A stretch of 13,429 nt of DNA from Desulfobacteraceae bacterium UBA2230 (lineage in GTDB: Bacteria > Desulfobacterota > Desulfobacteria > Desulfobacterales > Desulfosarcinaceae): the NCBI GenBank assembly GCA_002348005.1, contig DDYQ01000215.1, forward strand, positions 20,210 through 33,638, in the 5' to 3' direction. Of this stretch, positions 6,564 to 13,157 are shown one piece after another (position 1 is the stretch's first letter; the number at the start of each line of letters is the position of its first letter). A program made the position numbers and the translations under genes. The notes beneath the pieces are model-generated. The model worked only from the letters and a program-made list of their open reading frames with translations. It made no database searches and had not been told where the DNA came from.

Positions 6564-6962
6564 ATGAACAAGATCAGCATTATGCAGGCTTCGGTACGCA
6601 AGTGGCAACGCATTATCGACGGCAAGGGCAGCGACGGGGGTGTGCTGGATTGCCCGCCATGCCGCCTGTTTTATATGCTGGTCTGCGTTGGGTGCCCGAT
6701 CGCCGCGTACAGCGGCAAAAAATTCTGCAAGGAGACCCCGTACATCCCCTGGTACCGCCATCAGATGGAAGCCCACGGTTTCATGTTCCGAAAAGTGTAC
6801 TGCCCCCGGTGCCGGGACCTGGCTATCGATATGCGCAATTATATGCAGGCGATCGTGCAGCACCTGACCGACAAGCGGGATCGGAAGGCGCTCGCCGCAA
6901 GGCGCGGAACCAGACCTGCCGACCGCCCCGACCGTCAAACCAATACCGGCGAAAAACGGTAA
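6564..6962 (+). CDS. Small Cys-rich protein with three CxxC pairs (zinc-ribbon-like), function unknown
   Basis: The start is ATG 6564, behind a full GGAGG 7 nt upstream; the product is 132 aa. It has seven cysteines in an ordered pattern: CPPC (30-33), CVGC (41-44), Cys55, and CPRC (80-83). This arrangement suits one or two structural zinc sites, or an Fe-S cluster, in a small soluble protein. Conserved-looking elements around them are CPIAAYSGKKFC and TPYIPWYRH (58-66). The C-terminal 35 residues are highly basic (KRDRKALAARRGTR), which would suit nucleic-acid or membrane-surface contact. I do not recognise a named family. The stop codon TAA is directly followed by the ATG of the membrane protein with no gap, indicating translational coupling and a likely shared process. 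Confidence 0.8.
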   Translation: MNKISIMQASVRKWQRIIDGKGSDGGVLDCPPCRLFYMLVCVGCPIAAYSGKKFCKETPYIPWYRHQMEAHGFMFRKVYCPRCRDLAIDMRNYMQAIVQHLTDKRDRKALAARRGTRPADRPDRQTNTGEKR

Positions 6963-8486
6963 ATGCTGACGACCACCTGCTTTCACATTGCTTTTGCCTT
7001 GCTGGCCGGCACCGCCGGGTTCGCCTACTTCCGAAACAAGGGCAACACCGTTGCCGAGGCAGGCGCCTACGGCCTGATGGCCATGCTGATGCTGCAGTCC
7101 TGGACGTCCCAGATGGCGCTCCTCGCCGGGTGGCAGCGCTTTCATCATTTCGGCCTGGCGCTGATCAGCATTCCGGCCATCAGGATCATCGCCGTGCACC
7201 GGAGTATTCTGGAAGCCCTGGTGCCTGTCGCCGGGCGCTTCATGCGCAGCCACTGGCTGCCGTGCTGTGCCCTGGCCGTGGGCTGGCTGATCCTGGCCGG
7301 GCTGAACGTATCGGGTATCGGGCTGAACCGCGCGGGAGCGGCGGCGGCCGTTCATCCCGCGCTGGCGGCAGGCGGCGGCAGCATTTGGGGCGCGGCCTGC
7401 CACGCAGGTTCACCGGCGCTGATCGTTTTGAACCATGCCGTGACCGCAGCCCTGTGGCAGCCCGCTGCGGCAATCGCCACGGCCAACCTGAGCGCAATGC
7501 TGATCATCGCGCTGAGCACGTATGCCCTGGCGCGTCGCTACACCTGGCCGGCCACCGCCGCGACGGTGGCATTGCTGGTGGTCTGCATGCCCCGGGTGGT
7601 GCAGCAAAGCCTCGCCGTGCACAGCGAACTGCTGCCGGCGGCCTCGGTCCTGACGGCGTTGCTGGCCCTGTATCGGGGGGTTGAACAGCCTTGTGCGCAT
7701 GATCTTGCCATGCTGCCGGCGGCCGTCGCTTTTTCGGTCACGGGCGGCAGACTGTGCTATCTGATGCCGGCGGTACTGACGGGTCTGAGCCTGATGGTGC
7801 TGCGGCGGCGCCACCCTGTGCGCCACTGGCGCAAGGCGGTCGCCGCCCATGGTCGGGCCGTGCTGGTGGCGTCAGGCGCCGTTCTGGTGTTCAGCCAGAT
7901 CGCCAATGTGGCGTTCAATCTGGCCTGTGACAAGGCCTGGATCGGAGTTCCCGCCCTGGAAGAGGTGGCGTTCAACATGGACGGAATCAGCGGTGCGCTG
8001 GCCAATGCGGGGCGATACGCCTTTCAATCCATCCATTTTCCCGAAAGCCTCGATGGTTTCGCCCAAGGGACTCTGGGCTTCCGACTGAGTGGCGCCCTCG
8101 AGGCCGCCTACCGCAATACGATCGGCGCCCTGCTCGACGGCAGAGGCGCGGCAGGGACTTTCCGGCTTTCATGGGCGGTCCGGGATCCCTGGGGCTGGTT
8201 CGGACCGGTCGGCTTTTTTCTGGTTCTGCCCGCGCTCGGCTACGCACTGCGGCGCGCCCCCCGGCGGCTCAAGAGCACGGCCGCGGCCATGCTCGCCTAT
8301 TTCCTGGCCATCGCCCTGATTCTGGCCTGGCAGCCGCAAAACGTACGTCAGCTGACCGTGTTTTTCACCGGCAGCGGGTTTATAACCGCTTTTTTTCTTC
8401 CGCCCTGGCGTATTAACCGACGCGGGCGTCTCGTGCTGCAGTTGCTAAGTGTGTTGATGGCGGGCTATACGTTGATGAACCTGTAG
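6963..8486 (+). CDS. Polytopic membrane protein, distantly glycosyltransferase-C/GT39-like
   Basis: A 507-aa inner-membrane protein with about 11-13 hydrophobic segments, including roughly 6-22, 33-52, 62-78, 99-117, 169-189, 198-212, 222-237, 266-280, 297-313, 411-428, 438-455 and 488-504. A periplasmic-type loop of about 95 residues lies between 315 and 410. Features reminiscent of GT-C/GT39-like proteins are the helix pair around PRVVQQSLAVHSELLPAASV (210-229), GGRLCYLMP (261-269), DPWGWFGPVGFFLVLPALGY (408-427) and LAWQPQNVRQLTVF (454-467). The usual acidic catalytic motif in the first loop is not evident, so enzymatic activity is unproven. No ribosome binding site of its own is strong; it starts immediately after the stop of the Cys-rich gene. 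It is probably the last gene of the operon beginning at the stress protein. A lipid-linked sugar transferase or a transporter are both possible. Confidence 0.75.
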   Translation: MLTTTCFHIAFALLAGTAGFAYFRNKGNTVAEAGAYGLMAMLMLQSWTSQMALLAGWQRFHHFGLALISIPAIRIIAVHRSILEALVPVAGRFMRSHWLPCCALAVGWLILAGLNVSGIGLNRAGAAAAVHPALAAGGGSIWGAACHAGSPALIVLNHAVTAALWQPAAAIATANLSAMLIIALSTYALARRYTWPATAATVALLVVCMPRVVQQSLAVHSELLPAASVLTALLALYRGVEQPCAHDLAMLPAAVAFSVTGGRLCYLMPAVLTGLSLMVLRRRHPVRHWRKAVAAHGRAVLVASGAVLVFSQIANVAFNLACDKAWIGVPALEEVAFNMDGISGALANAGRYAFQSIHFPESLDGFAQGTLGFRLSGALEAAYRNTIGALLDGRGAAGTFRLSWAVRDPWGWFGPVGFFLVLPALGYALRRAPRRLKSTAAAMLAYFLAIALILAWQPQNVRQLTVFFTGSGFITAFFLPPWRINRRGRLVLQLLSVLMAGYTLMNL

Positions 8487-8494
8487 AGGAGTAT

Positions 8495-8556
8495 CCCTGA
8501 ACCGGGGCCTTGAACGGGAAATTCGACGGTGCTCTGAATAGACAGGCCCCGCAGGG
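8495..8556. repeat. Long interrupted inverted repeat between convergent operons
   Basis: CCCTG (8495-8499) and CGGGGCCT (8503-8510) are matched in order by AGGCCCCG (8544-8551) and CAGGG (8552-8556): 13 paired bases with a 3-nt bulge on the left arm and a 33-nt loop. It lies just after the membrane protein stop and before the end of the minus-strand signalling operon, where a bidirectional terminator is expected. It lacks T-runs on either side, so it may be factor-assisted, an RNA-stabilising hairpin or another element. Confidence 0.45.
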
Positions 8557-8658
8557 AAAGATGAATGTCGAAAGCTGGAAGATCACATCGCCCTTCACCT
8601 TTCCATCTGCCGGGCTACTTCATTCCGCTGGCCGACGGACTCGTTGAAATGGTCGGAT

Positions 8659-9087
8659 TCACCACCCTTTGGTATTCATGATCTTCTTGAGCTTTTCCTC
8701 GATCTGCTGCTCGGCGATGACCAGCCGCCGGGCCTGGGCGTCCCTGATCTTGGCGGTCAGTTCGGCCAGATCGGCCGGTTTTTCGACGAAATCCATGGCG
8801 CCCAGTTTCATGGCCGCGATCCCCTTTTCCACCGTTGCGTGACCGGTCAGCAAAATGACCTGCATTTCCGGCCGCTTCTGTTTGATGGCCTTGAGGGTTT
8901 CCAATCCGTCGATCGCCGGCATCTGCAAGTCCAGAATAATGGCGTCGAAGGTTTCCGACTCCACCAGCTTCAGGGCTTCCAGTGCCGAGTCGGCAGTTTT
9001 AACCAGCATGCCCCGGGTGGTCATGCGTTCGGCCATGACTTCCAGGAACTCTTTTTCATCATCCACAATGAGGATTTTTTCAGCCAT
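8659..9087 (-). CDS. Stand-alone response regulator receiver (REC) protein with helical tail
   Basis: The start is ATG 9087 (MAEKILIVDDEK), with AAGGAG 7 nt upstream; longer frames lack a ribosome binding site. The 142-aa product has one receiver domain (about 3-118): acidic pocket Asp9/Asp10, phosphoacceptor Asp53 (IILDLQMP), Thr81 (LLTGHA) and Lys103 (VEKP). All switch residues are present, so it should accept phosphate. After the receiver only a charged helix of about 25 residues follows (LVIAEQQIEEKLKKIMNTKGW), with no DNA-binding or enzymatic output. Its start overlaps the end of the kinase-like gene by 8 nt (ATGGCTGA), so it is translationally coupled to it. It is likely a phosphate carrier or a regulator acting by protein contact, and the last gene of the operon. 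Confidence 0.93.
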   Translation of the reverse strand: MAEKILIVDDEKEFLEVMAERMTTRGMLVKTADSALEALKLVESETFDAIILDLQMPAIDGLETLKAIKQKRPEMQVILLTGHATVEKGIAAMKLGAMDFVEKPADLAELTAKIRDAQARRLVIAEQQIEEKLKKIMNTKGW

Positions 9088-9778
9088 TCGCGTTCTCCTT
9101 TGCATGCTCAAGCGCTGCCTGTCCGGCATCGCCGAGCGTAATAGTGATGTGTCCGGCGGCCGGATCGAGATGATAGGCCGCCTGCAGTTGTCTGAGTGGG
9201 CTTTCTTCCTCGCGGCCGAACCGCTCGGCGGGCAGTTGGGCGAGACCCGGCAGGGGCGCAAAGGTGACGATGCCGCCGCCTCCCGGGGATTTGGCCACGC
9301 TGATGATCAACTCCTGGCCCGGTCCCGCCGCCGGCAGGACCATATTGAGAAAACGGCCCAGGCCGCTGAGCAGCAAAAAGGGCAAGGTGCTGAGCATGAC
9401 CGGACCCGCAGCGGGCCGCCGGACCAGGTTGACCCGCTGCATCGCGGCTGGACGATGCGCCAGCGCCACAAGCAGTTCGACCACGGCATTCAGGTCCACG
9501 CTTTTCTCCAATTCATCCACGCTGTGCGCAAAACTGTTCAGGTTGCGGATGATTCCGTCGGCGCGCCGTGTTTGTTCTTCGATACGCGAAATGACCGTAC
9601 GCACGCGCGCCCCGTCGATGGGCTGGCCCCTGGCCATGCATTGGGTGTAGTCGTCCAGCAGACCCGCATTCTCCTTGATAATGGCCAGAGCGTTTTTCAA
9701 TTCATGGGTCACCGATGCCGTTGTGAAACCGAAGAACTGCAGACCGCTCAGCAACACGGGATCGAGACGAAAGGTCAT
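9080..9778 (-). CDS. Soluble histidine-kinase-like protein with intact His box but degenerate ATP-binding domain
   Basis: The start is ATG 9778 (MTFRLDPVLL), with GGAGG 6 nt upstream and overlapping the previous stop as ATGA. The product is 232 aa with no membrane segment. Residues about 20-90 form a DHp-type helical hairpin with the H-box SVTHELKNALAI, phosphoacceptor His25. Residues about 95-232 occupy the place of the HATPase domain, beginning VDLNAVVELL as in true kinases, but the N-box, the DxGxG G1 box, the F-box and the GxGxG G2 box are all absent; GRFLNMVL (141-148) sits where the N-box should be. It therefore probably cannot bind ATP and autophosphorylate. In known biology such proteins (Spo0B, ChpT) act as His phosphotransfer proteins between receivers. 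Flanked on both sides by stand-alone receivers, this role fits well here but is an inference. Confidence 0.85.
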   Translation of the reverse strand: MTFRLDPVLLSGLQFFGFTTASVTHELKNALAIIKENAGLLDDYTQCMARGQPIDGARVRTVISRIEEQTRRADGIIRNLNSFAHSVDELEKSVDLNAVVELLVALAHRPAAMQRVNLVRRPAAGPVMLSTLPFLLLSGLGRFLNMVLPAAGPGQELIISVAKSPGGGGIVTFAPLPGLAQLPAERFGREEESPLRQLQAAYHLDPAAGHITITLGDAGQAALEHAKENANG

Positions 9779-10149
9779 GCGCCACCTCCACCTTCTTTCA
9801 TCAGTTCCTGCATGCGGGCGATCAGTACCTGGATGTCGATCGGTTTGACCAGGTAGCACGTCTCAGCGGCCTCACAAGCGACCTTATCGAAATCTTCCTT
9901 TGAGCCGTAGCCGGTCAGAAATATGAACTTGATCCGCGGCCGTATGGCGTGCAGGCGTTCCTTGAGTTCGAAACCGCCGACTTTGGGCATTTTCATATCC
10001 AGCACCGCCAGATCGTATTCCTGAGCGGCCGCCATTTCCAGGGCGCCTTCCGCATTCGTGGTCCAGTCGGCCTGGATGCCTCTCAGCTGCAACCGCTCGG
10101 CTAGGGCGGAAACCAGTTCGGTTTCATCATCCACCAATAACACACGCAT
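9775..10149 (-). CDS. Stand-alone response regulator receiver (REC) protein
   Basis: The start is ATG 10149 (MRVLLVDDET), with GGAG 7 nt upstream. The 124-aa product is a receiver domain and nothing more: acidic pair Asp7/Asp8, phosphoacceptor Asp51 (AVLDMKMP), Thr79 (FLTGYG) and Lys102 (LVKP). It ends in a short Gly-rich tail (KEGGGGA). The start overlaps the end of the membrane kinase by 23 nt and its stop overlaps the kinase-like gene as ATGA, so all three are coupled and made in step. With no output domain it is best seen as a phosphorelay intermediate taking phosphate from the membrane kinase. Confidence 0.94.
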   Translation of the reverse strand: MRVLLVDDETELVSALAERLQLRGIQADWTTNAEGALEMAAAQEYDLAVLDMKMPKVGGFELKERLHAIRPRIKFIFLTGYGSKEDFDKVACEAAETCYLVKPIDIQVLIARMQELMKEGGGGA

Positions 10150-11887
10150 TGCTTGTCTCCTCCCGCGGCGCCGCTGCGATGGGTAAAAGGATGCTGAAAC
10201 AGGTCCCCTGGCCAGGCTGGCTGGTCGCGTTGATGTCGCCGCCGATCTCCCGCGTCAGGTTGTAGGTGATGGACAACCCCAGCCCGGTGCCGCCCTGTCC
10301 GGTGCGGGTCGAGAAGAAAGGCTCGAAAATGTGGGGCAGATGCTCGGGGGCGATTCCGCAGCCATCATCGCAGATCTGCACCATCACCTGATGGGTGGGT
10401 TCGAGGGTGACCCTGATTTCAAGCCGGCCGTTGTCGTTCATTGCGGCGAAGGCATTATTGATGATGTTCAGAAAAATCTGCTGCAGCTTGCCCCGGTCGC
10501 TGTGGATTTCGGGAGTTTCGGGCTGCACCGTCACGTCAATCCGGATGTTGCGCAGCTCGGCTTCCTTCTCCAGAAAGCTCAACACCTCCCGGATGACCTC
10601 TTCCAGTTGGATCATCTCCAGGCTGGCCTCCAGATGACGCGCAAATGTCAGCAGGCGTTTGGTAATGCGCCCGGCGCGCTTGACGGATCCCAGAATGGAA
10701 TCCACCAGGCCGTTGAGCTTGTCGTCGGCTGCGTAGAGTTTTTTGATGGTGAAGAGATCTTTGATCAGACCCGCCTTTTCGTTGATGATCGCCAGGGGAT
10801 TGTTGATCTCGTGGGCCACGCTGGCGGCCATGCGCCCGATGGTGGCCATCTTGCTGGCATACTCCACCTGGTGCAGGGTCATCAGGCGTTTTTCGTCCGA
10901 AATTCGGATCCTGCGCACCATAAAGGTGGCCGTGCCCAGGATGACGGCCAGGATGACGGTGACGCTGACCGCCAGGAAGATGATCAATCCCAGGCGCGTG
11001 CTCCACCAGAGCTGCATCAGCTGGGCCTTGTTCTTGACGACCATCAGGATGAACGGCGTCTCCTCGATGAAGCGGTAGCCGATCAGCAGTTCTTCGCCCT
11101 GCGCCGTGACCTCCTCATGGACCACAGTGGTCCCGTGGTATTGCGGAATGGTCAGCGCCATCTTGTCCAGCACCTGCCCCTGGGAACGCGAATTGGTCTG
11201 CAGCGTGCCCTCGCGATTGACGATGAACGCGTCCCCCGACCCCGCCAGTTCCATGTCGGCCAGGAGATTTTGGAACGCGGCGATGCCGATCGAAGCCCTC
11301 AGGATGTGAAAGGAACCTCCCGGCAGATCCTGCCGCAGGGCGATCACCAGGTGGGGCACATTGCGGAATCCCAGAAACACATCGCTGATGTAGACGCCGC
11401 GTTCGGCCACCTGCCGAAACCATGGCTGATCGGCGTAGTTCTTGTTCTGCAGATTGTAAGGCCCGACATAGGTGTGCTGGCGTCCGGCGGCGTCGATCAC
11501 GCCCAGATCCATGAACCCGCCGCCGAAGCTGTTTTGCAATCCATTCAGAATGACCATCAGGCGTTGAGGGTCATACAGCGCCGCCGGCGGGTTGTCGCGC
11601 ACGATGAAATCCAGGGCCGAACGCCTTTCGGTGAGAAAGAATTCGATCGTCCGGCGCATATTGGAGACATTGCGGGCGGTGCGCAGTTTGAATTCGGAGA
11701 TCAGGGCCTGTTCGGTCACATGATAGTCGACCAGGGTGATGAAGATCAGGGGAACCAACGCCACCACCCCGGTCAGCAGAACCGAAAGTTTCCAGATCCG
11801 CCGGTAGTTCAACAGCGGTTCGCTGTGCTGCGCCGAAACCGGCCGCGCATTCCAGAAAGCGGGTATGAGTTTATCCAGGAATGCCAT
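10127..11887 (-). CDS. Membrane sensor histidine kinase with periplasmic dCACHE domain
   Basis: A 586-aa inner-membrane kinase. TM1 is about residues 32-54, followed by a large periplasmic double-CACHE ligand domain (about 55-298), TM2 (299-323), then a dimerisation domain and HATPase. There is no clear HAMP or PAS domain. Within the CACHE domain, NYADQPWFRQ (150-159) and YISDVFLGFRNVPH (166-179) are typical family elements. Kinase boxes are complete: H-box SVAHEINNPLA with His359, N-box NIINNAFAA (474-482), G1 DDGCGI (507-512), F-box FEPFFSTR (521-528), G2 GGTGLGLS (532-539). It should therefore be catalytically competent and is the only complete kinase in the cluster. CACHE domains usually bind small organic acids, amino acids or similar ligands outside the membrane. 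The ATG at 11887 has only a weak upstream purine stretch, 26 nt after the preceding stop, so translation may depend on coupling. Confidence 0.95.
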   Translation of the reverse strand: MAFLDKLIPAFWNARPVSAQHSEPLLNYRRIWKLSVLLTGVVALVPLIFITLVDYHVTEQALISEFKLRTARNVSNMRRTIEFFLTERRSALDFIVRDNPPAALYDPQRLMVILNGLQNSFGGGFMDLGVIDAAGRQHTYVGPYNLQNKNYADQPWFRQVAERGVYISDVFLGFRNVPHLVIALRQDLPGGSFHILRASIGIAAFQNLLADMELAGSGDAFIVNREGTLQTNSRSQGQVLDKMALTIPQYHGTTVVHEEVTAQGEELLIGYRFIEETPFILMVVKNKAQLMQLWWSTRLGLIIFLAVSVTVILAVILGTATFMVRRIRISDEKRLMTLHQVEYASKMATIGRMAASVAHEINNPLAIINEKAGLIKDLFTIKKLYAADDKLNGLVDSILGSVKRAGRITKRLLTFARHLEASLEMIQLEEVIREVLSFLEKEAELRNIRIDVTVQPETPEIHSDRGKLQQIFLNIINNAFAAMNDNGRLEIRVTLEPTHQVMVQICDDGCGIAPEHLPHIFEPFFSTRTGQGGTGLGLSITYNLTREIGGDINATSQPGQGTCFSILLPIAAAPREETSNACVIGG

Positions 11888-11913
11888 TCCGACTCTTTCA
11901 CTGCGCGCCGTGC

Positions 11914-13140
11914 CTACTGCGGCAGGCTGCGCCGCGCCCTGATCTTTTCATTGGCGCGCTGGATGGTGGCACTCAATTCTTCCACATCCACCGGTTTTTG
12001 CAAGTAGGCAAAGGCTCCCAACTGCATGCAGAGTTGACGGTCCTTTTCAGTTCCATGACCGGTGAGAATGATCACCTCGATATCGGGCTGGGTGTTTTTC
12101 ACCCTGCGCAACACCTCGATCCCGTCTATGCCGGGCATTTTCAAATCGAGGATCATGACATCGGGCTCGTCTTCGCGCGCCACTTCGAGAGCGGACTCCC
12201 CGTCGTAGGCCACCGCCGACCCCAGGTCGCGCATCAGCAGTCGCTCGCTCAAGGTTTGAACGAATTCACGTTCGTCATCCACCAGCAATATTTTGGAGGG
12301 CACATTGAAATCGTGTCGGCGGTAAATATCCGCCTGGTAAAAACCCGGCCCCACTTTGGTCTGGACGCTGCGCACGCCCGGTACTCTGGCCGCCACGGTC
12401 TTGAGTTCATTTTCCAGACGCCCCAGCATCAGCACGTGCTTGTCTATCGTGAGGTTCACCGCACCGTCCTGGGCCGCTACGGAAACGTTGTGCCCCTCCT
12501 TCACCAGGGCAATCTCCACCTGGGCGGCCAGCTTGAAATCTTCGATCGCCTGGCGCGAGCGGGGCGTCTGGCGCACCACCGCAGCGCCGGCGTTTTCCAC
12601 GACAGCGGCCACGGTCTCCTCCAGGCCCATTTTGTCCGTGGGCAGCACCATGTCATACAATTCGGCATCCCACGGATCGTTTGCATTCCAGACAAACTGC
12701 ATCCAGGCGGCGCGGTCCTCGTCCTGTTTGCGAATCAGTTTGACGGCCTCCGCGCCGGTCACCTCCATGGCCTGCACCGCAGTTTGCGTGCGCGCCTTCA
12801 GGTCGGCAATCAGGCAAACCTTCAACACGTGGCTGATCGAGCGTGGAATCAGCTGGCCGGCGAATCCGTCGATCAGGAGATCGTCCTGCTGCAGCATGTG
12901 CGCCAGGGCGAGCCGCAGGTGGGCTACGTTCCGCTCGCGTTCACGGGTGAATTTGTTGAATACCGAGGGCTGCGCAGAGAAGGCGCGTTCGATTTTGGGT
13001 ATAGGAATACCCGATAGGGATCCGGCCATCGCCACAATATCGGCATCGGCGATCAACCGATAGCCCGTACGCTGCTGAAGGGTTTGGGCCACCGCTTCGG
13101 CATTACAGAACGTTCCGCTGAACAGGGTGATAATCGACAT
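11914..13140 (-). CDS. Cytidylate-kinase-like + BON-like + receiver fusion protein
   Basis: The start is ATG 13140 (MSIITLFSGTF), with GGGAG 6 nt upstream; an ATG 18 nt further upstream is less well placed. The product is 408 aa. Residues 1-190 resemble the cytidylate-kinase-like family (Cytidylate_kin2): LIDGFAGQLIPRSISHVLKVCLI (about 88-110) and the DRAAWMQFVWNANDPWDAELYDMVL region (142-166) match its core. The phosphate loop reads SGTFCNAEAVA instead of a Gly-rich GxGK[ST] loop, so kinase activity is doubtful. Residues about 195-270 look like a BON domain, ending in the typical 'VPGVRSVQTKV'. Residues 282-400 are a full receiver: Asp288/Asp289, phosphoacceptor Asp332 (ILDLKMP), Thr360, Lys382. 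It sits between the STAS/SulP gene (17-nt gap) and the membrane kinase. I infer that it links phosphorelay state to a nucleotide-like or transporter-binding module. Confidence 0.85.
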   Translation of the reverse strand: MSIITLFSGTFCNAEAVAQTLQQRTGYRLIADADIVAMAGSLSGIPIPKIERAFSAQPSVFNKFTRERERNVAHLRLALAHMLQQDDLLIDGFAGQLIPRSISHVLKVCLIADLKARTQTAVQAMEVTGAEAVKLIRKQDEDRAAWMQFVWNANDPWDAELYDMVLPTDKMGLEETVAAVVENAGAAVVRQTPRSRQAIEDFKLAAQVEIALVKEGHNVSVAAQDGAVNLTIDKHVLMLGRLENELKTVAARVPGVRSVQTKVGPGFYQADIYRRHDFNVPSKILLVDDEREFVQTLSERLLMRDLGSAVAYDGESALEVAREDEPDVMILDLKMPGIDGIEVLRRVKNTQPDIEVIILTGHGTEKDRQLCMQLGAFAYLQKPVDVEELSATIQRANEKIRARRSLPQ

Positions 13141-13157
13141 GGCAGACTCCCATAGCA

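Noticed and set aside
6557..7684. A 375-codon frame overlapping the Cys-rich and membrane protein genes
   Set aside because: Arg/Pro/Gly-rich out-of-frame reading; the two genes in the other frames have proper starts, Cys motifs and membrane segments.
8413..8598. A 61-codon minus-strand frame in the gap after the signalling operon
   Set aside because: It overlaps the end of the membrane protein gene, lacks a ribosome binding site and resembles nothing known to me.
10331..12007. A 558-codon open frame on the plus strand opposite the membrane kinase gene
   Set aside because: Its translation is rich in His, Gln, Asp and Gly with no domain, it lacks a good ribosome binding site, and the opposite strand encodes a complete histidine kinase. 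It is a shadow of GC-rich coding sequence.
11914..13140. Annotating the fusion as a working cytidylate kinase (cmk)
   Set aside because: No GxGK[ST]-type phosphate loop, and the protein carries BON-like and receiver domains; only a kinase-like fold is supported.
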